Source: Archivesica marissinica (Eukaryota > Mollusca > Bivalvia > Venerida > Vesicomyidae). Taken from it: a stretch of 64,000 bases of DNA. The notes under the pieces were generated by a model. That model did no database searches. It saw nothing but the letters and a program-made list of their open reading frames with translations, and was not told the origin of the DNA. Numbering within the stretch: the first letter of the stretch is position 1; the number at the start of each line of letters is the position of its first letter. The position numbers and the translations under genes were made by a program. Positions 26,501 to 41,500 of the stretch are shown piece after piece. The stretch is taken from positions 53,654,496 through 53,718,495 of the forward strand of contig CM026395.1 of assembly GCA_014843695.1 (NCBI GenBank), in the 5' to 3' direction.

Positions 26501-29500
26501 ATCAGACCTTATGATTCACACTAATTACAAACAATGGGACACGACAAGTGGAGCTGACATGGCCGTGTTAATTGAATTTTCACAAACTTCAAATACATTC
26601 TTTTAGTCGATACGTTGCCATCTAGTGCAGTGGGAAAATGGCATTTCGGATGAAATATACCGGCCTCTGGCCGCAGACACCAGGAGACTGCCAATACCAT
26701 GTGCATTATAGTGGTTTATGTAAGGGGAGTTCGAACTGGCCGCTGACACCAGGTGACTGCCAATACCATGTGCATTATAGTGGTTTATGTAAGGGGAGTT
26801 CGAACTGGCCGCTGACACCAGGAGACTGCCAATACCATGTGCATTATAGTGGTTTATGTAAGGGGAGTTCGAACTGGCCGCTGACACCAGGAGACTGCCA
26901 ATACCATGTGCATTATAGTGGTTTATGTAAGGGGAGTTCGAACTGGCCGCTGACACCAGGAGACTGCCAATACCATGTGCATTATAGTGGTTTATGTAAG
27001 GGGAGTTCGAACTGGCCGCTGACACCAGGAGACTGCCAATACCATGTGCATTATAGTGGTTTATGTAAGGGGAGTTCGAACTGGCCGCTGACACCAGGAG
27101 ACTGCCAATACCATGTGCATTATAGTGGTTTATGTAAGGGGAGTTCGAACTGGCCGTTGACACCAGGTGACCGCTATTTCCAGGTGATCATTAACGCTTT
27201 CCCACATTGAAACATTTCTCAACACGTTAACAGGCACTCGTTCCTACAAGATATACCAAGACAATGCACAATATACCAAGACAATGCACAATATACCAAG
27301 ACAATGCACAATATACCAAGGCAATGCACAATATACCAAGACAATGCACACTATATCAAGACAATGCACAATATACCAAGACAATGCACAATATACCAAG
27401 ACAATGCACAATATACCAAGACAATGCACAATATACCAAGACAATGCACAATATACCAAGGCAATGCACAATATACCAAGACAATGCACAATATACCAAG
27501 ACAATGCACAATATACCAATACAATGCACAATATACCAAGGCAATGCACAATATACCAAGACAATGCACAATATACCAAGACAATGCACAATATACCAAG
27601 ACAATGCACAATATACCAAGACAATGCACAATATACCAAGACAATGCACAATATACCAAGACAATGCACAATATACCAAGACAATGCACAATATACCAAG
27701 ACAATGCACATACAACAAACATTATGCTACTTAAAATAAAGCATTCAAACGGAAAGTTAAAATGGCGGGCAATTTGGTGAACCATCCCGTGACGAAGTAT
27801 TTCGACAGGCAATATCTATAGATAAATTTACCAGGTCAATAAATATTATACTTGTAGATATGCTCGGTTAATTAATATTTTAACTGTAGATTAGCAAGGT
27901 CAATGAATATTTTACCGGTAGATTAACCAAGTCATCAAATAGTTTACATGTAGATTAACCAGGTTAATGAATATTTTACCTGTAGAATAGCTAGATCAAT
28001 GAAAATTTACCTGTAGATTAGCAAGGTCAATGAAAATTTACCTGTAGATTAGCAAGATCAATGAATATTTACCTGTATATTAGCAAGGTCAATGAATATT
28101 TACATGTAGACTAGCCAGGTCAATGAATATTTACCTGTAGAATAGCCAGGTCAATGAATATTTACCTGTAGAATAGCCAGGTCAATGAATAATTACCTGT
28201 AGAATAGCCTAGTCAATGAATATTTACCTGTAGATTTGCAAGGTCAATGAATATTTTACCTGTAGAATATCCAGGTCAATGAATATTTACCTGTAGATTT
28301 TCGAGATTGTATAAATGAACGTTACAATCATGATCGGCCACGGCCGCACATCTGTCATCCGGACTCACAGTGATTAAATGCAAACTCTCTGTAATGTCAA
28401 CAATAAAAAATTAAAGTAAAAACATACACAAGGACAATGGCGAATAACCTTGATAGCAACATGTGAAAGGCTGTCCGATTAGAGCAGTGGTTAGCGTGCT
28501 CGCTTCTCATCAATGCAACCCAGGTTCGATCCTCGGACCGGGAAGTATGTGAGATGGTACGATGTTCGCCAGATCGGACAGGTGGGTTTTCTCCGTGTAC
28601 TCCGGTTTCCTGCCACATGAATGACCTCATTTCATCCGCGCCAACGAAGAGTGATTAATATAAGTTGTTAGTCCACTGGTTGAAAGTAGTAGAATAACAA
28701 TTTTATTTCTCACTGCTTTGCATGTGTGGTACCTAGCCGCTGTATGTTGAAATGTGGTCAACGCAAACATTTTCGGATTAAAGCTGTCAGTGATGTCATT
28801 TGTGACGTCATTTATGGTCATCTAAACACAGCGTTCTAGCGCCATTTAGTGCACGGTTGCATCATTTTCTATCTTAAAAACAACAGCCAAAAAGAACATA
28901 TGTTTGTTTAAGTGAATGATATTTCACTCAGGAACATAGAAAGCTATTATTATCACTCAGGGATAGTGCCACTCGTGATAATAATGCTTTCAATGTTCAT
29001 TCGGTGAAATATAATTCCATCTATTGTTGGTGTATTTATAAATAAATCTAGCGGCGCATGTTGGAATACCTTTGGAACAGTCTACAGTGCTTTCATTAAC
29101 CCATTCAATACCAATAGTCCAGTAGAACCCAACTTGGACCATGCATTGGTTACTATACAAAATGTTTATACATTATCGTGTAGGTATAGCCTAGTAGGTA
29201 AAGAATCCGATTGGTGCCGAAGTGGCACACTTGAGCAACTCCCAGAATTCAAGATGGCGTCCAAAATGGTTGCCATTTAAAAAAGACCGCATAGGAATGA
29301 CATATATACGATTAATTGTATTACCTTTTTTAACTTAAACATGTGCATTAAGTATAATGATATACTTTAAATAATATTACATCGTTAAAATAACATAATG
29401 ATTCACTGCATGTGGCTCAGATGTCAAGATGGCCCCCAAAATGGACGCCAAAATAAAGCAATCGTATTGGAACAGAACAAAATGGTATCTTTTATTGTAT

Positions 29501-32500
29501 TTTTTTTAACTTAAACACGATGATTTAGTTCAGCTAATACACTTTATTTACAATTACAACGGTATACAATGATAAATATATGTATTAGATGTTTATGATA
29601 CGGAAACATAATTTAGTAGCTCTAAATGCATTGGATATTCGCCCCTAATAATGGTCAATGCATTTTATAGTATCCATTTCATGCAGCAATAACGATAGCA
29701 TGCATTGGTTATTTTATATTAAGTAGTTGAGTGGTTTTATAACAAATAGTCCAATCCTCAAAAATCATCTAAATATGTATTACAAAAGTTACTCCCCTTA
29801 CTTATAAACTCCCATTTCGTCTGTTTCAGTAGTGATGCAATGTCTGAGTGCATTTTAAAAACAGTACAAGCATGTCGTGGTGGGGGCACATCAGGCCAAA
29901 TGTCCAATGCGGGAGAGAGACGAATACGCACAATTATTGAATATAGCAAGAAGTACGATGATGGCCTGCACAAAACATTACAAGACACATTAGACAAAAA
30001 TCCACAGCTCACATTAACTGTTCACAGGAATTGTGTGTCAAATTATTGTTCTCCACAACACTGTAAAGAAGCTCTTCGGAGAAAGGGTGATGTAGATTCA
30101 GCTGGTGTGCCGTCTCCAGCTAAACGCAGGAGGCGATCGGGGATGCAAGAGTTTGACTTTCAAAGACATTGCATATTTTGCGGAGAAGAATGTAACATAC
30201 ATAAGGACAGCAAAAACCCTGGGCGATGGCGACGGGCATTTTTATGTAGACAATTGGGCGCTAATTACAACTTCAAGCATGACATTGTGGAAGTATGCAA
30301 TAAACGAACTGGAGACAAATTGGCAGAAGAGGTTCGTGTACGAGTCGAAGGTGCAGTAAGCGACCTGCATGCTGCTGATGCAAGATATCATGTTGACTGT
30401 AAAAGTAACTTTATGTCTAGGACTGGTATTTTCGCTGTACCAACCTCAACCTCGAGTGCTAATGTGGACATTGACCTAAATCTTGAGTTTGTTGTGAACC
30501 TAATGAAAGAGGACAAGTCACGAATATGGAACTCGGTTGAACTATATGAGTTGTACTCAAATGAGACTAACGGAAATTACTCTAGAAGAGTGCTGATGCA
30601 AAAATTGCGCGAGTGGTTTGGCGATGATTTGCTTATATTGTCAGCCAATGGTGTTGCCAGCATTGTGGTATTCAAAAGCATGGCTCCAGGACTATTAAAA
30701 ATTGTGTCCGATTTTGATGACAGCGGAATTGAAACTTCAATTGAAAAACTTACAAAAGCATTTATTCAAGAGGTGAGAGCTATCAACATTTCCAAGAAAC
30801 AATATAGCACTAGGTTAAGTGATGAAGTGCTTCAAGAGTCAGTGAGCGATACATTGATGTCCTTTTTATCCAAACTCTCAATTAAACTTGACCGTTCATT
30901 GCAGTCGTATCTAATTGGGAGTATTATAACGTGTGCCATCATCAATTTCCCCACAATGTTGCAAATCGGCCTGGGCGTCTTAATGCGTAGTTCGAAGGCA
31001 CTTATCAACCAAATGTACAGTATTGGTGTCACGTGTAGTTACGAGGTGTTGCGATTCAAGAAATCTGCGGCCGTTGCAGCCACATCATCTGCAACTTTGC
31101 AGGGTATATCAAGTGCGTCAGAATGACTAATACAAACTGTAGTAGATAACTTAGATGCCGACATTTCTTCCCAAAATGGAAAACTATCCACACATTCCCT
31201 AGCCATTCTCCTTACACAACCAAATGGGCCGGATACAAACACGAAAGTACCGAATATCATTACACGTGTAGAATTGGCGGACATGAAAGAGGACATTGGA
31301 CTTCGATTTTCCGGTTGAACACTATAATGGACCCAAGAAACCACAAATGCCCCCGGATAAGGTGCGTAAAACAGTATTACCGCTGAAGATGTTAGCAAGT
31401 ATAGCTATATCAAAGTCCCGGACAGAAACAATTGATACTGCTTTCCTTCGTGATGTTGTCAAGTCAGATGATTGCCCAGAGTTCAACGGGTATAACACGC
31501 GACATAGTCGACAACAGGGCCACTCTGTGAAGCCGTCGACGAAAGCTGTGTATCTGCCGTTGATTGACATGATTCCCTCGGACCCCGACACCATCATGAC
31601 ATCGCTGCGGCAATCACAGACATTAACTGTTAAATGTGGCCAAGAATATGCCGTACATACTGGTGATCTGCAGCTATATCGAGTAGCTGTACATGTGATA
31701 TGGGCATATCCAGAACAGTTCAAAAACGTTGTGCTACGGTTAGGGGGCATGCACACCGTAATGAGTTTTGTGGGGTCCGTTGGTACACTTATGGCGGACA
31801 GTGGCCTGTCAGATATCCTAGAATCCACGTTTGGAGGTGTGACAAAGATGTTGAGTGGCAACAAATTCCCACAAAATGTCCGGGCATTGCGTATTCTTAC
31901 GGAAGAACTCCTGCGTACACATTTAGAAGATTCCGTCAATGACATGAAACCATTAGAGGACATTCTCAGTAATGTTGCACAGCAAAGTAAAACATCCAAA
32001 CTTTGGGTAACGTATCTCGTAAAGGGTGTGCTAATTATGATGATGTTCATTCGCGCAGAGCGAGAGTGCGATTGGTGCTTACATCTTGCAGCAATGAAGG
32101 CCATGATCCCATATTTCTTTGCCGCGGGTCATGTAAACTATGCAAGATATGGGTTATACTATCTGCGATCGATGGAGTCACTTCCACCAGCGGTCCAAGA
32201 GAAGTTCATCAAGGGCGAGCACGTGATGCACCATGTTCCGGGAATCTGGAATGGGATCTGGAGCGATATGTACATTGAAACGACGTTCATGAGATATGGG
32301 CATGGCGCGACTGGCATAATCGGAATCACTCTGAAACCAGAAACCCTAAAGGTATGGTCTCCACATATGCAGTCAGATCGAGCAGGATTTGGAATCACTT
32401 GGTAACGAAGATTGACCAAAAGAGGTGGGAAAGCACAAGGAAGAAATGAAAGGTCGAATATCAGCGGACATGAAAGATCGTTATTCCATCAAGAAGAAAA

Positions 32501-35500
32501 TTGACTAAAGCATTCACCCATTACGACCCGCTGAGCATCCACCAGAACTGGTCAATGTTGTGACCGGAAAAGTAGCTCCACCGATAGTCAATGTAGATAA
32601 TGCCGTTGAATTAGGATCAAAACAAATGACAGAGTTCGAAAATGGATGGCCAGAATCGTTCCATGAAACGATTTCACGATCAGTTACATCGCAAACCGCT
32701 TCCAAGAAGTCTGTGAAGATAGGTGATGCAAGGTCATTTGACACAGAATTAATATACACCAGGGTAATTGGTCTGCAAGCTAGTTCCAGGGAAATTGACT
32801 TAAAAGAGGTTCTGTCCTATGAATTATCACCCGTTCCCACGTCTATGTTTACATATTCTGGTGATCTTAGAATTGCAAAATCTAAGTCACAATTGAAAAA
32901 GATCTTACAGACGGAAACTTCTGCCAGACAGTCTTCCAAACAGATTGAGAGTGTTGTAATTGATGGTTCGGCAATCCTGTACATAATTCGCTGGCCATCA
33001 AATGGAACTGTTATGGATTACGTCACGCAATTCAGGAGATTCATCGAAAGAAAACTGGTTCAATACAATGTATACATTGTATTCGACAGGTATCGGCCTT
33101 TCAGCACAAAATGTGAAACGAGAGTAGCACGGGGTGCAACATCCTGTCGAATACATCAGCTGTCAACAGTGATGCAACTACCACCACAGAAAGCTATTCT
33201 AACAATATCAGAGAATAAGAAGCAGCTGATTGCTCTCATATATGATGATCTTTCGAAGAACACATCGTTCCCGAACGATGCCACAGGTTTACAACATAAG
33301 CTGGTCATCACAGGTGAAGATGAAATTCCCCTTGAAGTTACGGAAGGTGTAAGAATTAGACGTGAGGACATGCGGACAACCCACGAAGAGGCGGACAACA
33401 TCCTAGCTCAGCAAATGGTACTTGTTGCAAATGAGACCAATCGGGGCGTATCTATCATAGCCGACGATACAGATGTATTTGTGCTTGCATTATACCATTA
33501 CATGGTACACCAGGTGTCTGTTCAGGTCATAATGGAATCACCCGTTCAAGATAGAGCCGTTATTGACATCAATGCGACGGTTGATGCCAACAAGGGCATA
33601 ATAAATGACCTACCAGCAGTTCACGCCTTATCTGGATGTGACACTGTGGCATGTTGTCATGGGATAGGAAAGGGCACAGCCATCAAAGTGCTGAAGTCAG
33701 GTAAATGTCCCATCAAGGCGGTCGGAGACGATTCAGCAAATCATGAAGATGTTGTCAGAGAATCGACGGCATTTATTGCCTCTTGTTATGGAATCAACGG
33801 AAAGAACACAATGTCTGAAGCTAGAGTTGCAGCCTGGGCCAAAAAGGTCGGAAAATCTCCCGCATCTGCCCCAAAGATACACTCACTCCCGCCAACGACA
33901 TAATCGTTCAGCGAAAACGTGAAACGGGCGCATTTCCAAGCATGTGTGTGGAAACACGCTGTGGATCCGGATCCGCCGGAACTTGACCCAGTCGACTATG
34001 GATGGACGAAAAATGAAAAGCTAAAGTCGTTGTCCCCAGGCATGGTGCCTGTTGGTGTTCAAATGGCACCACAGGATATCTTAAAATTGATAAGGTGTTC
34101 ATGTGAGAGCCAGCTGCCATGCTCGAATATGCGATGTCGATGTAATAGTGCTCGATTGTCGTGTACAGTGTTCTGTGCTTGTCGAGGCAAGGACATGTGT
34201 TGTAACGAACAAAATAAGTGAAACTAGTGACTGACTACATGAATGGAACATTTCAATGCAAATGCGAACTATACATGTATCATGTTTAATGTAGTCACCG
34301 TTATTTTCATATTATACAAGAGACGTTATATATTACATACACTCTAGTTTCGGGTGTCAACCCATATTGAGTCCAATACCATGTATCTTATATACCGTTA
34401 CAACCAGAACAATGAGTGAGTCAGTCAGTGTATGTTTTAATTTGTTTTTACATTACATAAGAAATGTATATGTGTTATTGCTTTACAACAACTTGTTACG
34501 ACGTTATACGAAACGATGTTTCAAATTAAGCAGGATAGACATCATTTAGGTCCAATGTAGGCTACGTATTATACAGTTTATCAACCCTTAAAGAACATTG
34601 ACAGTACACCAGTAGTCTTGAATAGTGTGTCTTTGTTGAAAGAACTTTATTCCCGTTAATAAATATCGAATGATATTAATATAATATATATTTAAAATTA
34701 TAATCTTATTTCTCAAACAGTAAGTTATATTGATACAATGCTATTTTCGCTATTTGTTGGTAACACAGCACTACAATATTCCAAATTTCATAGATAGAAA
34801 CCATCATAAATCGATACTCGTACATCGACGTTGATTTTAATTGTGTTCTAGTCATATTTTGATTATATTGAGTTGCTATAAATAAAAACTTTAGCTATAT
34901 GTGTTATTTTTTTCTGGCCGCCATCTTGGCCACCATCTTGTTTCTAGCTAAATGCTCAATGGTGCCACTTCTGCATCAACCGGATTCATAAATGACAGTA
35001 CCATACCTACACAAAAATGATAAAACATTTTCTATAGTGAACTTTGCACGGTTATGAGGATATATGCCATTCAACTGCCAGACTACAAGTAACTAACGTG
35101 GACGGGTCCATGATATTTTTAGACCAATAACTTGATAAGAAAATTACATTTGGAACAGTCAATTTATCAAAATGTGTAAATTTGCCTAAAAATAGTAATA
35201 TTACTGGTAAAAAGTGCAGATCCTGGATCTACACTTTTTGTATGCCTATTTAGAGGTATGTGGTGTTGAAAAGGTTAACAGGAATTGGTCTGGCATTTAT
35301 CCTGAAAATAACCAAGATAAATCAATGAAATTGGTAGATTTTGTTCTTTTTCTATATAAATAAAATTCCTGAAAATTTGAAAAGAACAAAAAAATAATTC
35401 CTGAAAATCTGCATTTAAGGAAAGCTCCGAGTGTGACTCTATCTGCATTTCCCTCTATGAATGTATGTACCCCACCCCGATTGCATACATTTCTGCATGA

Positions 35501-38500
35501 GGGTTCCCAACTAATGATAGGCTGCTGACATGCCCACTCGAAGTTTAGGACATACCCATTTACAGTGTTAGTCGCAGTTACGCTGTACCATGGATGATCT
35601 ATTTACCTGTTCCAGCAGACGGTAAGTTTCAAATCGGGACTAAAAACATTGTAAATGCAAAGTGTGCTATATTTTCTTTGTGTCATTGAAAAGAGTAATT
35701 AATGTAAATATAAGTAATGAATCGCGGTTCAGCATCCACGCTAACTTTAAGCATGCCCAATGTACCGTAATCGTGTATGTATAGGTCGCACTGGAGTATA
35801 ACACGCAGTTAAAAAACAGAGAAATTCCAGGGGAAAAACTTATTTGCTGTATAAAACGAATCTTTGAAGAAACGGACCAAATGCCGCGAAAACTAATAAT
35901 AAACTGAATGTGATTTGTAAGCGTTACTAGTCGTGATAATGACTCTGGTGTATGACCACTAAATCGTTAATATGCCATGTTCTCTCTCACGACTCTGTGT
36001 ACCAATGTGCTTCGTCGTAGGTGGCTAACTTCTTATTCGCCGGCTCATGACTTCATTTATACAATCAGTATAATAGCGTGTTTGACATGTGTCAGTGAGT
36101 GAGTAAATCTCAAAAAGTTTTAGTATGTAAAGTGACTTCATTTCATCATGTCAACACCTAGTCAAACTTGTCAATCTCAACACATTAACAATGATAATTA
36201 GCGGCACATACGTCAAACAGCAGTCGGTATTTGGTTGTTTGCAAAACATGACAAATGTGAACCATCATTAATTTTCCTTCAATAAAAGTTGCTTTTGTTG
36301 ATTTTAATATTTTTTAATAATCTATTTTCTATCTAGATTTTCTATTTTTTTATCATAAATTAAATAACATTTTTAACTTTGAATGATTTTCCACACGATA
36401 TATATATATAGACTCGAACGAAATCCGGAACAAATACGGCACGTTACGGGACTTAGAGAAACATAGTATGAAACATTTATTTCCCTTTGTTGTAATACGC
36501 CATTTGTCGTTTGTGTCTTTGAAACAATGGAATTTAGTTCTAAACTGGAGTATAGGACGCACCAGACTTTTGGATACTATTTTGGAGGGAAAAAAGTGCG
36601 TCTTATACATACACGATTATGGTAGTTCATACCCCGATGAAAACTATTAACCCGCAATTCATTCCTCAATTAACAACCAGGGAACTACAGACAGTGGACA
36701 CTTAACACAGACAACAGCTTACACAGATTTCACTGTTATCGAAAAGGTGATCCAGACTAGATACAACAAGGCAACACAATATTGTACATGTCTGTATAAC
36801 TATCCAGCTGGCTTGCGGAAGGTCGCTGGTTTTACCTGGGTGCCCTTCTGTGCATGAAATACTGCTTGAAGGCACACCTAGGATCTCCCTCCATAAATAC
36901 TAGATGGATTCGCCATATGACCTAAATTTTAAACCTCAAAAACAAACAGGTAAGTATAAGACCTGTGATCTTCAGGTACTTGTCTGGTCTATGAAGTCAG
37001 TAGGAGACCTGTGATCTTCAGGTACTTGTCTGGTCTATGAAGTGGGAGACCTGTGATCTTCAGGTACTTGTCTGGTCTATGAAGTCAGTGGGAGACCTGT
37101 GATCTTCAGGTACTTGTCTGGTCTATGAAGGCAGTATAAGACTTGTGATCTTCAGGTACTTGTCTGGTCAATGAAGTCAGTAGGAGACCTGTGATCTTCA
37201 GGTACTTGTCTGGTCTATGAAGTCAGTAGGAGACCTGTGCTCTTCAGGTACTTGTCTGGTCTATGAAGTCAGTAGGAGACCTGTGATCTTCAGGTACTTG
37301 TCTGGTCTATGAAGTCAGTAGGAGACCTGTGATCTTCAGGTACTTGTCTGGTCTATGAAGTCAGTAGGAGACCTGTGCTCTTCAGGTACTTGTCTGGTCT
37401 ATGAAGTCAGTAGGAGATATGTGATCTTTAGGTACTTGTCTGGTCAATGAAGTCAGTGGGAGACATGTGATCTTCAGGTACTTGTCTGGTCAATGAAGTC
37501 AGTGGGAGACCTGTGATTTTCAGGTACTTGTCTGGTCAATGAAGTCAGTAGGAGACCTGTGATCTTCAGGTACTTGTCTGATCTATGAAGTCAGTGTGAG
37601 ACCTGTGATCTTCAGGTACTTGCCTGGTCTATGAAGTCAGTAGGAGACCTGTGATCTTCAGGTACTTGTCTGGTCTATGAAGTCAGTGGGAGACCTGTGA
37701 TCTTCAGGTACTTGTCTAGTATATGAAGTCAGTAGGAGACCTGTGATCTTCAGGTACTTGTCTGGTCATGAAGTCGGTAGGAGACCTGTGATCTCCAGGT
37801 ACTTGTCTGGTCTATGAAGTCAGTATAAGACTTGTGATCTTCAGGTACTTGTCTGGTCTATGAAGTCAGTGGGAGACCTGTGATCTTCAGGTACTTGTCT
37901 GGTCTATGAAGTCAGTGGGAGACCTGTGATCTTCAGGTACTTGTCTGGTCTATGAAGTCAGTAGGAGACCTGTGATCTTCAGGTACTTGTCTAGTCTATG
38001 AAGTCAGTAGGAGACCTGTGATCTTCAGGTACTTGTCTGGTCTATGAAGTCAGTGTGAGACCTGTGATCTTCAGGTACTTGTCTGGTCTATGAAGTCAGT
38101 AGGAGACCTGTGATCTTCAGGTACTTGTCTAGTCTATGAAGTCAGTTGGAGACCTGTGATCTTCAGGTACTTGTCTGGTCTATGAAGTGGGAGACCTGTG
38201 ATCTTCAGGTACTTGTCTGGTCTATGAAGTCAGTGGGAGACCTGTGATCTTCAGGTACTTGTCTGGTCTATGCAGTCAGTAGGAGACCTGTGATCTTCAG
38301 GTACTTGTCTGGTCTATGAAGTCAGTAGGAGACCTGTGATCTTCAGGTACTTGTCTGGTCTATGAAGTCAGTAGGAGACCTGTGATCTTCAGGTACGTGT
38401 CTGGTCTATGAAGTGGGAGACCTGTGATCTTCAGGTACGTGTCTGGTCTATGAAGTCAGTAGGAGACTTGTGATCTTCAGGTACTTGTCTGGTCTATGAA

Positions 38501-41500
38501 GTCAGTAGGAGACCTGTGATCTTCAGGTACTTGTCTGGTCTATGAAGTCAGTAGGATACCTGTGATCTTCAGGTACTTGTCTGGTCTATGAAGTCAGTAT
38601 AAGACTTGTGATCTTCAGGTACTTGTCTGGTCTATGAAGTCGGTAGGAGACCTGTGATCTTCAGGTACTTGTCTGGTCTATGAAGTCAGTATAAGACTTG
38701 TGATCTTCAGGTACTTGTCTGGTCTATGAAGTCGGTAGGAGACCTGTGATCTTCAGGTACTTGTCTGGTCTATGAAGTCAGTATAAGACTTGTGATCTTC
38801 AGGTACTTGTCTGGTCTATGAAGTCGGTAGGAGACCTGTGATCTTCAGGTACTTGTCTGGTCTATGAAGTCAGTATAAGACTTGTGATCTTCAGGTACTT
38901 GTCTGGTCTATGAAGTCGGTAGGAGACCTGTGATCTTCAGGTACTTGTCTGGTCTATGAAGTCAGTATAAGACTTGTGATCTTCAGGTACTTGTCTGGTC
39001 TATGAAGTCAGTAGGAGACCTGTGATCTTCAGGTACTTGTCTGGTCTATGAAGTGGGAGACCTGTGATCTTCAGGTACTTGTCTGGTCTATGAAGTGAGT
39101 AGGAGACCTGTGATCTTCAGGTACTTGTCTGGTCTATGAAGTCAGTATAAGACTTGTGATCTTCAGGTACTTGTCTGGTCAATAAAGTCAGTAGGAGACC
39201 TGTGATCTTCAGGTACTTGTCTGGTCTATGAAGTGAGTAGGAGACCTGTGATCTTCAGGTACTTGTCTGGTCTATGAAGTCAGTAGGAGACCTGTGATCT
39301 TCAGGTACTTGTCTAGTCTATGAAGTCAGTAGGAGACCTGTGATCTTCAGGTACTTGTCTGGTCTATGAAGTCAGTGTGAGACCTGTGATCTTCAGGTAC
39401 TTGTCTGGTCTATGAAGTCAGTGGGAGACCTGTGATCTTCAGGTACTTGTCTGGTCTATGAAGTCAGTAGGAGACCTGTGATCTTCAGGTACTTGTCTGG
39501 TCTATGAAGTGGGAGACCTGTGATCTTCAGGTACTTGTCTGGTCTATGAAGTCAGTGGGAGACCTGTGATCTTCAGGTACTTGTCTGGTCTATGCAGTCA
39601 GTAGGAGACCTGTGATCTTCAGGTACTTGTCTGGTCTATGAAGTCAGTAGGAGACCTGTGATCTTCAGGTACTTGTCTGGTCTATGAAGTCAGTGGGAGA
39701 CCTGTGATCTTCAGGTACTTGTCTGGTCTATGAATTCAGTGGGAGACCTGTGATCTTCAGGTACTTGTCTGGTCTATGAAGTCAGTAGGAGATCTGTGAT
39801 CTTCAGGTACTTGTCTGGTCTATGAAGTCAGTAGGAGATCTGTGATCTTCAGGTACTTGTCTGGTCTATGAAGTGGGAGACCTGTGATCTTTAGGTACTT
39901 GTCTGGTCAATGAAGTCAGTAGGAGACCTGTGATCTTCAGGTACTTGTCTGGTCTATGAATTACGTTTTTGCAGGGTTCATTCTAGGTCATAATTTTTGG
40001 GAGTAGTGAGAAGGCGCACGATTGCGCCATGTTATTTAATAAATAGGGTTATACTACACAATATGACCATTAAATACAACATTTGAATAGAGTGCTTTAT
40101 ATTGGGTCAGTGTAGTTTACTGGACAAAATTGTGTATAAAAATTGTAAATAATAAATTATTGATTTTTGTGTGTGTTTTTTCGGGCGACGTCTTTCGCCA
40201 AAGTTTCGTCCTCTACAATAAACCTTGTTTTTAACATTTGTTTCATAAAGCACGATACAACTCTATTAATTTTTAGCAAACCTGATACGGTTGGAAACGT
40301 GTGTTCGGTGGATATTCTCCCCGGCTTTATTGAACAGACTTGTACACACGATGCTGATGTGACCATAACCAGTCGTTTATTGTTCGACGTGAAACACAAA
40401 CAGTGAGCGCCATCTGGTGGTCTATCGACATTCTCCATTATTCTCTTCATGCCAACGTTTGGCTGTATGCTCGTTAAATTCTCCTGAAAATCATGAACAC
40501 ATCATTTATCACCCGTACACCTAGTTTCTACAGACTAGGGTTTAAGGTCGCACTAACAATTAGGTCATATGGCGACTTCCAGCTAGTATTGTGTGGTTGT
40601 TTTTGGGCTTTACTGTCGCACCAACAGCTTAAATTATTTTGTATGTTCAAAGATTAATCATTCTCAAATTAATGCAGCATGCGCCGACATTGATGGTGTC
40701 ATAGAATTGTAGTTGCGCTGTAAACAGAAATTTGCAAGAGATGTCACGTGATGTCCGGCAGCACGTGTTCCGGTCATGGGTCGTGCGGTGGGAATAAATG
40801 CAAACTATGCAAGGGACGTTACGGAGTAGTGGTCAAAAGTATGTTAGATTACGTATAGTCGCAACATAAAATTGGTTATATATATATACGAGGGCCCATC
40901 AATAAGTTCATGAACCAATTCTAGGTTATGAGTATACGTAATCCAACATACTTTTGACCACTACTCCTTTTCAAAGTAATGTACTTTGCATAGTATATAT
41001 ATATATACTATGCAAAGTACATTACTTTGTATACATATATATATACAGTTCCTGTGGGTAAAGGACACGTTATATTAAGTTTCAGCAATTTTTCTTATTA
41101 TCAACAATTGCATAACGTCATATTGTTTGTTTTTTGTTAATTTATTACTTGATAAAATAGAGGTGACTGCACGAAACACGATGGGGCGACACAAACCAGA
41201 GGACACGGTGTTACAGAAATAGGAGGCGGTACCAAAGACAGGCTTGAGCGTGGATAAAAATCTATACGGTAAGGTGGAGTGGATGTCTAGAAAACGGGTA
41301 CCAAAAACAGTGGTTATGTTATATTTCGGGTTTTACGCCTGCATCAGCACCATTTAGGACTATATCTCCGGCGGGCAGTTTACCTAACCTAACAACACCT
41401 TTCCTGGGCAGACTCCAGTGGTTAGCCAGTACTTTATGCACGAACCTCCGTAAGAAACTAGCTACTTTTTCATATAAATGAGACACGGCCCATCAGTGGT

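Noticed and set aside
27244..27812. Overlapping 120-158-codon frames on both strands
   Set aside because: All derive from the 20-bp repeat, which reads open in every frame. No independent coding evidence.
31322..32104. 260-codon antisense frame across the FEN-like gene, copy 1
   Set aside because: The plus-strand frame here aligns with copy 2 protein; the antisense frame is a shadow.
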